NCBI RefSeq assembly: GCF_003265705.1
Contig: NW_020313159.1
Span: 768,919 to 832,918 of the forward strand
Length of the DNA stretch: 64,000 nucleotides
Direction: 5' to 3'
Source: Callorhinus ursinus
Taxonomy: Eukaryota > Chordata > Mammalia > Carnivora > Otariidae
Numbering within the stretch: the stretch's first letter is position 1; every line of letters starts with the position of its first letter. Under the pieces are notes generated by a model that made no database searches, was not told the origin of the DNA, and saw only the letters and a program-made list of their open reading frames with translations. Below are positions 35,010 through 47,750 of the stretch, piece after piece. The position numbers and the translations under genes were made by a program.

Positions 35010-36060
35010 TCTAAGGTCATTGATCAAATGGAATAAAATTTCTCCAGGCTCGCTCTTTTTTTTCCCCTTAAGAATAGCTTGCTTGTCTAATTACTTTGAG
35101 AGTATCTATTAATTTCATCACTCTTGCTGACTTAATCAGCCAACTCCATTTACAATTCTATAAATGGCAAAAATCATTTGCTACTGTCATATCATTATAG
35201 GAAACTTGTCAGTGCCTTGTAAAACCCGGCTGATGTTTCTCATTTCACTGAGTTCCAGAAAATCTATATTGAGCCAGAACAAACTGGGTCTAAATGGAAA
35301 GTGTTCTTCAGTTTCTCGTTTAAAACGCCTTGTGACTTGGATCCGTGGAAAAAGAAGAAATTGTTTTGTTAATGTTTCCCGTGTCCAATTTGGGGGTAAA
35401 GAATGGATTTTGTCACCCAAAAAGAGACTGCTAGTGATGTTTCTGCCCGAGAAAAGTGTGCAGGGGTTCTGTGGGCTTGCAGGCCTACTCCGTGTGCCTG
35501 CAGGGGAGGCGGAGTGGAAATGTCCACTCACCCGGCCCGGCCCCGGGACAGAGGCCTCGTGCCACAGGAGCCACACCCAGGACAGCACTCAGTGGAACCC
35601 ACGTTTCTGTACTTCCTTCACGCTGCTCCCCCAGCTAGGTGGCTCTTTCTCTCAGTAGCAGGTGCAAAGTTAGCCAACACATATATGTCTGTAAAGGGTT
35701 GCATGCATTTCTTTGCTGTGAATAACACCTTACTTAACAGAGGGAAAACGTAATTAAAAACAACGACCCTGGTTTTCACTATAGTTTGCTGCCCCTTTAC
35801 ATTATATTTCTCCAGACCACAGAAATAGGCAAATCTTATCACTTTGCTGACAGTTTAATTTCCAGAATCATATAATACTACATGCTTGCATGGGAAATAC
35901 TTATCCCCTTGCATTCTGCCCTCCCTAAATTTGTTTTCATCTTTAGAAAAAATTCACAATATTTGATTCCCAGAGGTTTTATAAACCATGTCCCTCAAGC
36001 CAATAAATGTAAATTTCACTTCTGTGACTCTGAGTTCATTTTCCCAAAGACTGGTTTTAG
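35010..36060. other. 1-kb AT-rich block, candidate conserved elements
   Basis: Two AT-rich parts (35010-35455 and 35640-36060) around a GC-rich middle. Motifs include GTCTAATTACTTTGAG, TATCTATTAATTTCATC, GACTTAATCAGCC and ACGTAATTAAAAAC. No transposon signature is seen. A 164-codon frame at 35164-35658 crosses it but has no domain, and I do not call it a gene. Confidence 0.35.
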
Positions 36061-36265
36061 AAGTATTAGCCTCCACTCTACCAAATTTTCTGCCTGAAAT
36101 GCTTCCTTCCGTCCTTCCTGCAACGATGGTGATACACACAAGGGCCGGGGTTAAAGCCTCTAGGAGTAGGAGACGTGCTCTGGAAACGCTAACTGCCTAA
36201 AGTTACATAAACACAGAGACGGAGCGGAGATGTGAGGACACGTGATTTCCCTTCCTCTCCACAAG

Positions 36266-36353
36266 CCATCGAATTTCCAACGGGAGGAAATGGGTCTGGC
36301 GTCCAGGCCGCCATGAAGTGCCGGGACCTGAGCCTGCCGGACTCCTTCTTAAG
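36266..36353 (+). other. Candidate exon (weak)
   Basis: A pyrimidine-rich tract ending ttcctctccacaag precedes 36266, and aag/gtcagtg at 36351-36360 is a good donor. The 88-nt interval is open in one frame. It has an ATG in good context (gccgccATGa) at 36313 that would give a 13-residue start (MKCRDLSLPDSFL) before the donor. I do not recognise the peptide, and no partner exon is visible in the window. It could equally be chance, a 5' leader exon or part of a non-coding RNA. Confidence 0.15.
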
Positions 36354-37819
36354 GTCAGTGCAGCTTATGATAATGAACATAGAAAGGTTACTATTGTTGT
36401 CTTTTGTTGGTTCCTTCTAAAAAATGCAGAGAAGAGAAAGGTCACTAAGCAATGTGCCTAAGCTAGTTTGGAATTCACTAATCCAACACTGACTAAAATA
36501 AAAAAGAGTGGGGGCTAATAAAACCCACTTCAGAGGCAGAAAATACGATTAGAAGTGGCGCTCTGGTTTTCAAGCTGTCTTTGGAGTGTTCAAAGATGTG
36601 GGGGCGGGGAGCAAGGAAGGGAAGGAAGCTCGTGGAGCTTGGCCACTGGGCCAATCCGGAAACACCGACCGACCCAAAGGAGCAGCTTAGGGTGTGGCGG
36701 CCGGCACCCCGGGATGTCTCCACACATGGGATGCATGTGCTGAGCCACGTAAGGTCAGTGTTTAGTGCATGTGGTCCAAAACGCTGTGGGTATGAACGTG
36801 TGTCCCTAGAATTCGCCACAGCAGCAAGTTGGCCCTACAGTCGGACCCTCTTTTCATTCTACAAAGACATGAATGAACCCCTTCGAGGCTGAGACGGTCT
36901 CCCGCTGGACGTGAATCTGAATTTCCTTGGAAATTCCTCTGCTGAGACGCCTTCCCAGTGGCCACTGTCTGGGTTTACCAAACTGTCGACGGGACACCCG
37001 GAAAAAAATGAACCAACACTACGGTTTATGTGAGGTTCCTGTTTCCAACACCCCTTTTCTTTTTACAGGGAGATGGAGGTCATGTGGGCAGTATGAACGG
37101 AAATGACAAAGAATGTGTCGCTTTTTACAAACTTCTCCAAGAAAGGCCCGAAGCTCTGCCCACCCTGTGCTTGGTGTGGCTTGAGCACCGACCTGGTCTG
37201 CAGTCAGACTTGGAGGCTCCCTCTGGCACCCAGAACGCGGTCCTGACAGTCCGGAAACACAGCTTCCTGCTGCCACCCAGGGCCTCAGAGTCTTCCTGAC
37301 AGAAGCGCCCGCAGGGTTGGTCCCGGCAAAAACATAGCAAAGGAAAACGCCGCCTCTGACGCACCTCTTACCCTCCCCGACCCCTCTCTAGACGTTCCTG
37401 CCCGATCACGAGTCCACTGATTCTCTTTCACAGTAACTCCCTCGACGGGTGTGGAGGTGAGCGTGTGGCCGAGAGCTGGGCCCTGGCTCTGGTCTCCTCA
37501 GAGAGAGGAGGAAGGCTGGACCCAGAGAGGCTCCATTACAGAAACGTCGCCTGACTGTGCGCCGCCCTGGGCGGGTCGCTGCTCTTCCAAGAGGAAACAC
37601 TGAGGTCGCAAGTCTTAAAGACACACATCTGTGAAAATTCAAGGACTATCATGCAATTAGGATATTTTATGGTAAGATGAACTCCCAAGCAAAATTTATG
37701 GCAGGTAGATGGCTCCCCATGTCATCCACTCACAAGCCGACGTTTGGGAAGTGCACGAGTCCCCTGGGCCACGAAACACAGGACCACAGACACAGCAGAC
37801 TCATGTCTGTTCTGGGATC
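36354..37819. other. Unassigned sequence
   Basis: A strong acceptor-like tract ends at 37069 (cccttttctttttacag) but no donor with an open frame follows. Frames at 36493-36819 (minus) and 36581-36892 (plus) have no domain. Confidence 0.4.
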
Positions 37820-38116
37820 AAGGGAGGGCAATTTCTCCTGAGGCCTCTCTCCTGGGCGTGTAGACGGCTGTCCTTGCGCTCACTGGGTCTTTGCTTGGTC
37901 TTTCCTCTCTGTGAGCGTCCCTGGTGTCTATGTGACCAAATTTCCTCTTCTTCAAAGGACGACATGAGTCAGATTGGTTTGGGGCCCACTCACGTGACCT
38001 CCTTTTAACTCAGTCCCCTCTTCAACGGTTCCGTCTCCACATATACCCACTCCCGAGCTACTGGGAGTTAGAACTTCGACATAGGAATTTGGGGACACAT
38101 GCTTCAGCCCATCACA
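37820..38116 (-). repeat. MLT1-type MaLR LTR fragment, reverse strand
   Basis: Reverse-strand order of an MLT1A-like LTR: 'gaggcctctctcctgggcgt', 'tggtctttcctctctgtgag', 'gtgaccaaatttcctcttct', 'ctccttttaactcagtcccc', 'gggagttagaacttcgacat' and the terminal 'cagcccatcaca' at 38116. The 3' third of the LTR is missing or too diverged. Confidence 0.75.
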
Positions 38117-40789
38117 GGATGAATTCACAGGGAGTGGGCTGACCTTGCTGACCCTGGATGCAGGGGTGGGGCAGATCCGGGTGGGGGGATGGGGAACGGG
38201 GCACAGGGAGGCAGGAGGCAACCTGTGTGGATGTTTCCAGCCGCACCTGCCCCCGGAGGCCACGTCGGGGTAGAGGACAGGGGAGGGTGGCCTCACAGAC
38301 AGGAACAAGCAGGATGAACGGAGACTCGGACACCTTCTGTGGAGTTCTCAAAAGTCAGTGGACACGAGAAATGATTGTAATTAAATGGGATTCCCAATCA
38401 AGAAGGGCCTTCCATGGCTGGTGAAGGGATCCAAACAAACTGTCAGGAATAGGTGAGGAAGAGGGGTGCATGGGAGGGACTCCAGAAAGCAGAGCTGTTC
38501 AGGTGCGTGACGTGTGTGCAGAACCTCACACGCGTGACGCTTGAGCCCTTCTAAGAAATGAACGCATCAGTGAGTCCAGGTGACGCCAACCAAAACTACT
38601 GACCGCACACTGGGGGCACGCTGGACAACCGCCCACTCCTGGTTTCACCCTGAAGAGAGGGCGGCAGGGGGAAGCCCAAGCGCCGAGGTCCCTGTCCCGT
38701 CAGGGTGCATGAGCCGCCACTCCAGCTGCCCACCACCCCCACACCCCGTCCCACACCCACCACGGACACGCCCAGGGCTTCCCGCGTCCGGATCACCGGG
38801 GTGCTATCTTACCAAAGAAAGGTTTGGAATTCTTTTCTTTTGTCTCCCACTGATTTTTACGTATTTTACAAATTGCACCCTAACAACAAAGGAAATCGTT
38901 TTAGAAGAAGAAAACTCAGCCACCACTCTCCATGCAGCACGGATCTGTGCGCACTTAGGGCCGCGAGGGCTTCAAAGCCAGAGCCACATTCTCGTTTGTC
39001 TTCACACACTGCCTGGCACGTGGCAGGCATTTAACAAAGTTCGGGATTTAGACGATGCTCCTGCAAAGCTACTGCTGTATTCTCTTCCCTGCAGGGGTGC
39101 CTCTCACCTCACGCTGATTTCTTGGGTAAGCATATATGCTAGTAAATGTGAGGACTAAATGTTTGCCATGTTCAGGGAGTTTGTCAAAAATGCTGACATT
39201 TCCAACCTTCTTCCAAAGCTGAACACGTGGACTTGCTCCTTTCACCTCAGTTTGCAAGTTCCTCCTACTGGTGCCGGAGCCCCTGGGAGGCTGGGGCCTG
39301 CGGACCCCCAGCCGCACTGCCCCGGGGCTCTTCCTGCCAGCCTGCCCCAGGTACCCCGCGGATGCAGGGGGCCCGCGACGTTCTCTCTCCGTCTGCGGTG
39401 AACCTACTGGAGGGACTCACACACTGTGTGGCACTTCAGACACTGTAACCATTCTCTCCAGCCTGGACTTAAAAACACCTTCGTAAATCACTGCTTTTGC
39501 ATCGACCTAATTTAGAGTCGAGCATTTCAGAGGTGCACACAGCTCACCCTATGAACGGCCCCCATGCACCCGAGGTCGGTGCCATGGAGGGATTTCTCCA
39601 TCATTCCGGATAGCTATGTGCTGTTATCCCTGGGAAGGCCACTATTTATCTCAAATGCGGACAAGGTCAGTTCAGCATTAGGCAGCGGAGCCCAGTGAGG
39701 GGAAAGGTGGAACATGTGATTTGAAGTAACGGCACATTAAAAACATCAAAGACGAATGAGCGTCCAGTGCTAAGGCCATGCTTATTAACAATCACTGATG
39801 CGGCATTCTCCCCAAAGGTCTTAGATGAGTCCAGTCTTCCCACATCATGCTGAAAGCCAGGAGACTATTAACTTCTGGCCAGAAAGCCCTTTTGCTCAGG
39901 ACCCCAGCACTCCCGAGGCACCCACGTGTGCCCCCGTGCACCCCGGGAGTCCTGCCCCTCCCCGTCTGTGCAGGGACCGCTCTCGCTAAGCTCACGAAGA
40001 GCCACCCAGAGAGCTCGCATCAAACCGTACACGGAAGACCACAGGGGACAAAGCCAGGCGCTGCATCTGAATTTCCAGTTTGGAATGAAGAACATTACCG
40101 ATAACACCCTCATTACACATTTGATGCTTCCTTGATTTTTCACATTCTTTACTTATGGGACTCCGCTTCCAGAATTTGCCATGCCCTTGTCTGACTTTGC
40201 CTTCTGCACCAGCCAGTCCTGCCGAGGGGATGCCCTGTCCCTTCTGTGCCACCTCACAAACCCCCGCCTGTCTCCCTTAAGATGGTTCAATGCCTGTGGG
40301 CTCCAGGCCCTCCCCTTCTGCTCCGTTTCCTGCACCCCACGCCTCGTCTTGTTTGCCCCTTTGCTTCCGGGCCCAGTGGCAGTAGGGAGGTACAGGCACG
40401 TAAGAACCGACTTATGCCTCGTGCACGTGGCATCGCCGGCGGGCCACACGGGGAAGTCTCGGTAGGGCTTTAAAAGGATGCCTACCTCCTCCATGGGACC
40501 AGAAGATCCTGTCACGGCTCTGCCCACCAGCTCAGCCCTTACCCGTGCTTCAGGGGAGGCCAGAATGTGTCCGCAGATACACCAACACTCTACTTTTAAA
40601 GTCTAACTGATAGCACTGGATGTTTCCCAGTCAGTTGCACACACGGCATCTTCTCTCTCCCTGAACAGGAACCCCAAGGTCAGTAGTTCAGGTGGCGGAT
40701 GCAGGGCGGAGCCTACACGGAGGATTCACTCAAATCCACGAAGCTACCACCCACCAACTTTGGGAAGCAGATTCCATTTCACGGTGACC
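38117..40789. other. Unassigned, mostly GC-rich
   Basis: No gene. Positions 38975-39035 look like the 3' end of an L2 or MIR (cactgcctggcacgtggcag). Positions 40170-40400 weakly resemble a pyrimidine-rich L2 part. Frames such as 38580-39158 (192 codons) have no domain. Confidence 0.4.
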
Positions 40790-41040
40790 GTTATGCATTA
40801 CTTCAACAATGAGTTTCACAAATGTTGAAAATTTCAAGTTACAGAGAAATCGCACCTCTTTTATTTAGCACCAATTAGGTAAAAGTTATTCCAAATCGAT
40901 GTATTTCCAGGATAACTTAACATCCTACATAAGGGCCCATTTGAGAGGTTAATATACTTCAGATTGAGGTCCACTTTTAAAAAAGCATTGCTTAATTACT
41001 TATTTCTCTGCTGCCTTAGGTGTGTAGAAAGAACAAACAC
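40790..41040. other. AT-rich island, candidate conserved element
   Basis: AT-rich with TTTATTTAGCACCAATTAGG, ATCGATGTATTTCC and TGCTTAATTACTTA motifs and no transposon signature. Confidence 0.3.
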
Positions 41041-41979
41041 TAAGGTATTGCTAATTTCAAATATTAGCCAGGTGCTCTTTGGTACCACGCTGAAGGCCTA
41101 AGATGCTGTTCAGAGAAGGAGGGCTGCTACGCCCGTTGCAGATGGTCCCAGCTGGAGACCCAGATGAGTATCCCCACTTTAAAAACACCTTGCTGCTCTG
41201 AGTAGAAATCCCTTTTACACACAGAAAATTGTAGAGGCTCACCAACTTATGAACACAGATGAGACCATGGCATATGACGGTCACGGCGTTCTTGAAAATG
41301 ACCACGGGGTCATTATGGGGTCTCCATGGTGTCTTCCCCAAACAAAATCCCACTGCATGTCATTGCTCAGAAACAACGTGCCTCTGACGTAAACGACTTT
41401 CAAAGTGGGCCTCTGCTTCTCCATAACGCACAGAGAAGGGGGCTCACGAAAGAATGCGGCCACAGTCTCCGCCAGAAGCCTCTTCTCTGCCGTCTCTGTT
41501 TTGAGACCCTTTACTGCAAGGAGTATTTAAAAGTACCAATGTCCTAAATCAAAGATGTGCGCCTGTCTGGTTCCACGCCTGTTTGGTTCCACTCCGGTTT
41601 GAAGCATCCATCCAACCAGAAGAGGGAGCACATGTTTAAAAGAAACTCGGAACAATCCTATGGCCATCGAAACAGAGCAAGTGCACTCAGCAATGGAAAA
41701 GTGCACAGATTCAGTAAGAACAGAGTGGTGCTTGGGCTCGTGAGGAGACACGGGCAAACACTGAAACAAAATGGAAGTAGGAACCGCACGCCACCGTCTG
41801 TCTGCCACGTTGCTTACGGAACTCACCTTACAGAGAAATGACGGTGACTCGGGGCAGGCCGGGGGCCAGCAGCGGGGACTGACCCCTGCCCTCCGCCTAA
41901 CGTGGATCTTCTCACAGAGAAGCTCCACTGAACCTTAGGAGAAAATGAAGGTGTGTGTAAGGACCATCTTATTTTTCTC
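41041..41979. other. Unassigned sequence
   Basis: No gene or repeat I can name. Frames at 41057-41353 (minus) and 41527-41928 (minus) lack domains. Confidence 0.4.
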
Positions 41980-42330
41980 CAGGTTTATGGTGAGGAGGAT
42001 ATGGAGAAAAAGGAACCTGGCACATTGTTGGTGGAAACGTAAGTTGGCACAGCCATTACGGGCAATGGGATGGAGGCAATCCCACTTCTGGGTACGCACC
42101 CGAAGGAAATAAAATCGCCACCTCAAGGGGGCGTCTGCTCCCCCACGTTCACTGCAGCATCGTTCACAGTAGGTGACACAGGGAAACAATCTGAATGTTT
42201 GCCCATGAACGGATGGGTAAAGAAAATGTGGCCTTTGCATACAATGGAGTATCACTTAGCCTTAAAAAAGGAAACCCTGCCATTAACCTGGAGGATATAA
42301 TGCTAAGTGAAATAATTTACCAAGGACTTC
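41980..42330 (+). mobile_element. LINE-1 fragment (ORF2 C-terminus region)
   Basis: It follows the nucleotide order of the end of L1 ORF2: 'gaggatatggagaaaaagga', 'gcacattgttggtggaaacg', 'atcccacttctgggtacgca', 'gcagcatcgttcacagtagg', 'atgaacggatgggtaaagaa', 'acaatggagtatcacttagc', 'ggataaatgctaagtgaaat'-like end. Reading frames are broken; it is a short dead copy. Confidence 0.85.
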
Positions 42331-42439
42331 AAACTAAACTTGGGACAAAGGATAAAAGCTTTTTGCTGCTTGTAGATGAATTCAAGATTATAATGAAAGT
42401 CCGTCCTATTTCTGTTTGATCACATAATTATTAGATAAC

Positions 42440-42590
42440 TGTTCTAGAACCTTCCCCCATAGATGGTAGGTGCACAGAGGGCAGGGCCCACAGCTCACTT
42501 ATTTCTCATAGCGTTTCATATGCACGTTTCATGGAGCAGATGTTTAAGAATTCTGCTAAGTGGGTGAGTGAATAAACGGAAGGATCCGCG
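42440..42590 (+). repeat. L2 LINE 3'-end fragment
   Basis: Matches the L2 3' part: 'gtgcacagagggcagggccc', 'cttatttctcatagcg', then 'gtgggtgagtgaataaacgg'. Ancient and short. Confidence 0.45.
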
Positions 42591-42934
42591 AACCAAGAAA
42601 TGCACACACAGGAGGTGTGAGGATGTAGCGGGAAGAGACTGCACTCGACATGCAGACTACATGATGCCGACCTGACACCCCTCCGTCACGAGGCCGACCG
42701 CAGCAAGCTTACGTGATGTAGGCAGCGCTGTGTTTAGTTATCCATAGTAACAAATCTACATGGAGGAATTACCAAGATTCACAAAAAGTAGAAGGTTTTT
42801 TTTACATGTATCAAGCAATGAACCTGGGGTGTGCGAGCAGGCTTCTGTTCCCACGTGTGGTGCAGGCTAGCTACTGCTCTCTGGCTTCGAGCCAGAGGAG
42901 GCCCAAGGAACAACACCGTGGGCAACACAGCAGG
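42591..42934. other. Unassigned spacer
   Basis: No gene; nothing assigned. Confidence 0.4.
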
Positions 42935-43135
42935 TCCGTCCTGCTCGTGGAAACACCGGGAGCTGGGTCTAGTAAAGGTCTGGTCTGCACATGGCCGTCT
43001 TCTCGTCATCCCCTCGCTCAGGGGACAGAGAAGGGTCTGTGTCTCTTCCTCTTGCATAAGGACACTAATCCCATCACGAGGGCCCCACTTCCTAATATCA
43101 CCACATCGGGAGTTAGGATTTCAACACTTGGGACT
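42935..43135 (-). repeat. MaLR-type LTR fragment, reverse strand
   Basis: Reverse order of an MST/MLT1-like LTR: 'atggccgtcttctcgtcatc', 'gtgtctcttcctcttgcata', 'aaggacactaatcccatcac', 'gagggccccacttcctaata', 'gggagttaggatttcaacac'. Both ends are incomplete. Confidence 0.7.
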
Positions 43136-45429
43136 TGGTAGCAAGCATCCAGTGCAGAGTACTCAGAAATCTAGAACAGTGTGCGCCCAAATTCCCTCAC
43201 AGAGAGTGTGCCGGCGTGCTGACGTCTGTCCTCACACACACGATGCAGAAGGAGCGCACACACTTAAGAATCAGGAGACACTGCCCCTCCAGGGTGCCCA
43301 CTGCTCAGTCCCTGGTCAAAAGGCACGATGCTCATGATGGACATCTGGGTCTGCCGTCACCCCTGGAGACCCTCTCTAGAACAAACCCAGGGCAGAACCT
43401 TAGCCATAAAGGAGAAAAACTGACAACCACTCATACCGGGGGCCCGTCTTCTCCAGCTCATCAAGGCTCTCATCCGCTGAACAGCACGCTCCTTGGAGGA
43501 AACACATGCTCTCTGAATGTCTGCTTCGGAATCCCAGCCCTCTGCCTTCTCCCCTCAGCCACTCACCTCCTCAGCAAAGTAGGCAAGTTGCCACGGCACC
43601 TCCCACTAGGCAGGGCGCTGGCCACCCCCCACATCAGTCATCACTTGCCTCTATTTTTAGCCTTTCCTTTGTTCCAAAACAAGGATTTAGGGCTGTCGTC
43701 TTTCATGCAAAGTCTCCTTGAATTCAAAAATTTACTTTCATTTCCTAATTTATAAGAGGATACAAACTCCAAAGTATCTTTCTTCCTTTCTCATTGCCCG
43801 TTTCCCTTCCCTTTTATCTTGCAAATCATGCAGAGAAAAGTAGATTATTAAAAAGGGAGCCTTGCACAGAGCAGGGGAAACCGATCCTCGCCCCAAATGC
43901 CCAAGGAGCCCAGCAAGTAGCTGCGTTTTCCACGTGCCGCATTCCCGTTCCGGTCTGGCCCTAATTGCTTTGCCGTCCGTCCGTGAGCTTCTCTAAGCCA
44001 CAGTATCTTCAGTTACCTTTTCTCCATTCGTGCTCATATGTTTTGTTTGTTTTGTTCGTAACCTAAAATCCGAAATGAACAGATTTCTAGCCTATTGATA
44101 AAAAAGAGTCCAGGGTACTTTCAGATGATTTGTGGCGCAGGGGTGGGGCTCCTGATGGGAGCAGGGAGCTTGTGTCCCTGGCACGAGGGCTGGAGGAGAG
44201 GGGCAGGGTGTGCCCTTGAGCAGCCGGGCCCAGAAGCGCCTGTTTGCTCTCAGGCCGGACATCTGTCCCACTTCCGCGTCCGGTACGGTCGGGCTTCATT
44301 TCACACTCCATTTTATTCTTACCTGCTGAGGACAGGTACAAACACACACCTGCTTCCTGGTCCAACCTCCACCCGTGCTCCCCATGGACACCGGACACGT
44401 TCGGAATCCAATTTAGAGAAAGCATTGCCATCTCCCCTTTACTTACCAGCGGTTCATTTTGTTAATGTTTAACGAAAAAGAGCTGGTTTTTTGCCACTAG
44501 CAGACAATTTATGAAGTTTTTTTTTGGGAATGAAGAAAATATCTTTTTATAGGAGTTCAAAACAAGTAACAAAAATGTCTGTCTATTACAACTGTCTGAC
44601 AGTCCCCATCATGTTAAACACTAAGGTAAGAACATCTGTTCAGTAGAACCTGGTAATTACGACAAAAATGTACTGAGCCTAGGGTCCAGGAGGAGGGGGA
44701 GGATGTGGAGGGAGAGGGGGAGCGGCGAGGGGAGGGAAAAAGGAAGAGAAGTCGTCTCTGGCTAATAAAACCTCCGCCACATCACTGACGAGCTCGATCT
44801 CCGTCCTCACCGGCCGCACGGAATGGCTGCTGAGCGGAGCATCACCGACACAGCCTTTTGGACTCTAAGCCTCCCCAGGAACCCTGCGTGGATGGCGCAA
44901 GCAGTTTCCTTCGGTCTAGGAATAATAACCACTTCCAAGAACTTTTTTATTCAAGCCAACAACCAGCAAATCAGAGATCACTGATTTTTCTCAAAGAGAA
45001 GAATGACGCTTCTCCGTGAGGCACCATCTGACTATTCGGAGTGTTCACGAGAAGGGAAGGGGCTGCGCGGGAAGGTGCCGGAGGAGCTCCGCGAGGGCGT
45101 TTCCACACAGAGACCGGGCAAATCTCCGCCACTCCCCCAGCCACAGATCTCTTGTGTGGGATGTGTGACTTCACAGCCCTGCTCCCCTGGGGTCACATGT
45201 GGAGGGCCGGGGCTCAATGCGCTTCGCAGCCGGGGCAGAGAAGCAGAACCCGGAGGCAAAGGGAGCTCCCGGTGCGGCCCAGGGCAGAAGGGTCCCTGCA
45301 GCCCACTTCCTCTCTGAAGGTCTTCGGGGACAATCCCAGTGAACACACACACCCTCATCAGATTAGCAGGCAAAGTGGTTTCCGTGGCAACGCCTGGACA
45401 GAGCGTTGCCTGCATTCGGCATTAATTTA
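43136..45429. other. Unassigned sequence
   Basis: No gene. A 206-codon frame at 43135-43755 lacks any domain and its composition varies along its length. A T-run lies at 44516-44526. Positions 44690-44745 are purine-rich. Frames at 45003-45317 (plus) and 45032-45415 (minus) overlap and are treated as chance. Confidence 0.4.
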
Positions 45430-46100
45430 AAATATTTTCCCCAGCCTCCTTGGAGTTGGTTCTGTGAAACACAAGTCCTCCAAGGCTTCCCAATCTGCGG
45501 TGTCCTTTGAAATTCTATCCCGTGTGTGTTGGAGCTGAGCCAATTAGCAGGAAGAGAATTGGGTGGATTGCAGAGAAGCTGGCAAGACTGTGTTTACCAA
45601 TTAGTTTTTTTTTATGATGCAAATGTTGCTCAGCATGCAGCAGGAATAAAAGCTAGCTATGCTGAATATGAAACTGTTAATTGCATTTTCCGAGACACAG
45701 CTACAAGGTGAAACTAATCATACAAATGATAACTGAGTCTCACCACCTACAGAGCTCCGCTGTGGCACTTCCACTAATCTGTATTAAAATAGCCCCATAC
45801 GTCTTTGCAGGAAAGGAAAACACAGCATTCGGCAAAGCCTTCCATTTTGAAGGGAAAAAAGTGTGTATATATGGGAAGCAATATAAGGGATAATTTTCAT
45901 TTAAATCAGATTAATAATGTTAACAAACACTATGGCAAAGGGCAGGATGGTGCTTCTTGAAATGCATTTTTTGCTTTAAAACTATAGAAGAATGCCTTTG
46001 CAAATGAACACAGGCACATTTTGACAAGTGTAGCTCCTTAGAGAAGAAAAGGGTCTTGATGATTATGGACAGTTGATTTTCCCAATGAGGAACATCAAAC
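45430..46100. other. AT-rich island, strong candidate conserved element
   Basis: Dense motifs: GAGCCAATTAGCAGG, TTACCAATTAG, TGTTAATTGCATTTTCC, AAACTAATCATAC, CAGATTAATAATG. The sequence is well organised and free of transposon signatures. Regulatory function is inference. Confidence 0.35.
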
Positions 46101-46555
46101 AAAGAGGCCATCCTCTAGTCAAGGGAGACAAGATGCGTCCTCAGAGTCCAGTTTACTTAGCGCCCAGGTGACTAGATGGGGATGGGGCAAGGACCTCTGT
46201 GGGGTGGGGAGGGCCCGGGTCCAGGGCACAAAGGGTCTAGGTCTCGTCACCGCACTGGGAGAAAGACAGGAGCTGCCCGCTAACACTGTAATTGAAGGCG
46301 TCGGGCCTAAGCTAGCAGAAGGAATTCTGGAAGGGGTGTGGTCACATCCGGGGCTAGGTGTGGTTTTAAAATGCCCCATAACAGTTTGTTTTTCTTTTCT
46401 CATTTCTGTATTAACTGCCCCGATTCTGTGTAAGTTCATGTGAAAATGCATGAACGGTAATCACGAAACAAACAAGCAGTAGAGTAAAGGGCTGGGTACT
46501 AGCAGCGGCCTTCCCTCAGCCAGGCAGGCGTCCTTGTGGGAGCCCTAATGGGGGT
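46101..46555. other. Unassigned spacer
   Basis: No gene. The frames at 46119-46451 (minus) and 46168-46443 (plus) share bases and lack domains. Confidence 0.4.
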
Positions 46556-46688
46556 TCTATTTGAGGTGATGGATGTATGGACGTGCAACTGACTTGGTTT
46601 GGGGTCTTCCCCCAGCACGTATGCATATCAAGTCGTCGTACTGTACAGTATTACAATTCCATTTGTCCATTATGTCTCAGTAAATCTG
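46556..46688 (+). repeat. Old L1 (L1M) 3'-end fragment
   Basis: The block 'aggtgatggatgtatggacg' through 'tactgtacagtattacaatt' and 'gtccattatgtctcagtaaa' follows the 3' UTR terminus common to old L1M subfamilies. Confidence 0.6.
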
Positions 46689-47750
46689 TCTTCTGCCTCG
46701 CACTCCAGGATCGCTGGCTACTTAACAGGCTGGTCGTTCGGTTAAAGGAGAGCACTGGGGCCACGTCTGTGGTGCAGACCCTGGTGCGCGTGGGTCTCTG
46801 GTGGCTTCTGTGCAGGAGGGTCACTGCGCTGCCCGACCCTCCTGACACTCGAGCTGCGGCCACCAGGTGGGGTTGTGTGCCCCTCGCACCTGCCCTAGCC
46901 ACTCCCACGCCCCTTCTTCTTCTTCTAGAATCAGCGGGTCTGGCTGGGGGACATGCCCACACTGGGGCTGCACTGGGCAAGCAGTCAGTCGTCAAGGGGC
47001 TGGAACAGACTCCACAACCACTCATGTAGTCATGACTTCTGATGTGGCTCATGGTGGTTCCCAAGCCCTGCCTGGCCAGTGTCCTTAGGATTATGGCAGA
47101 AGCAGATACTGGACGGGGATTAGAGATGGAGACAGGTGGGGGGTGACTGTACTATTTCCAAGTCCAGGGGGGCCACCAAGCAGCTGCAGACAGTCACCTC
47201 AAGCCCTGAGGCCTGCTGGTGGGTAGGCTCACTCTCAACAGGGAAATTACCCTCCTTCTTTGCTCCTGACCTTACTTCCTGCTGCATCCTGGGGGGGGGT
47301 GGCTACTGGTCTGTCCTCCCTCTTTCCCTCTGCTGGACCCAACTTCTCATGGAAGACTTCCCCCATTGACGTCTGGGCAATGAGCTCCTTTCTCTCATGG
47401 TAATTAAATCTGTCCCGCAACTCTAAAATAATTCTTTGTCCTTCGGATTGCCACACTTAAAATTCTTGGCGGGGCTCTTCCCCGTCATAGTCCCTCCTTT
47501 GCCAAGGCAAATGTACTTAGCTCATTTACACTTTTCTGGCAAATAAATCCTCCAGCTTCTTAACTATTTCTGTGTTTTTCTCTAAATTTCCTCCAATCAC
47601 TCAACACCCTTGGGCTTCTCAGGTTTTAAATGCCTGTATTTACTTTGTCAGAACACAGCAGGTGTTAGGATGGAGCTGGATAGGATCCATGCCACAGTAA
47701 TCGTAACAGAAAACAAGTTTAAACAAATGCCTTCAATAAAAATAGTACGT
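46689..47750. other. Unassigned; possible LTR remnant
   Basis: No gene. Positions 47240-47460 have an LTR-like end (ggtaattaaatctgtcccgc aact) but I cannot assign a family. A G-run lies at 47290-47299. Confidence 0.35.

Noticed and set aside
35164..35658. 164-codon frame starting MAKIICYC
   Set aside because: Overlaps an AT-rich island, changes composition midway, and has no recognisable domain or splice support.
37045..37070. Strong splice acceptor-like tract
   Set aside because: No credible donor or coding pattern follows within 250 bases; isolated acceptor-like tracts are frequent.
43135..43755. 206-codon plus-strand frame
   Set aside because: No domain, begins at the edge of an LTR fragment, and its composition drifts along the frame.
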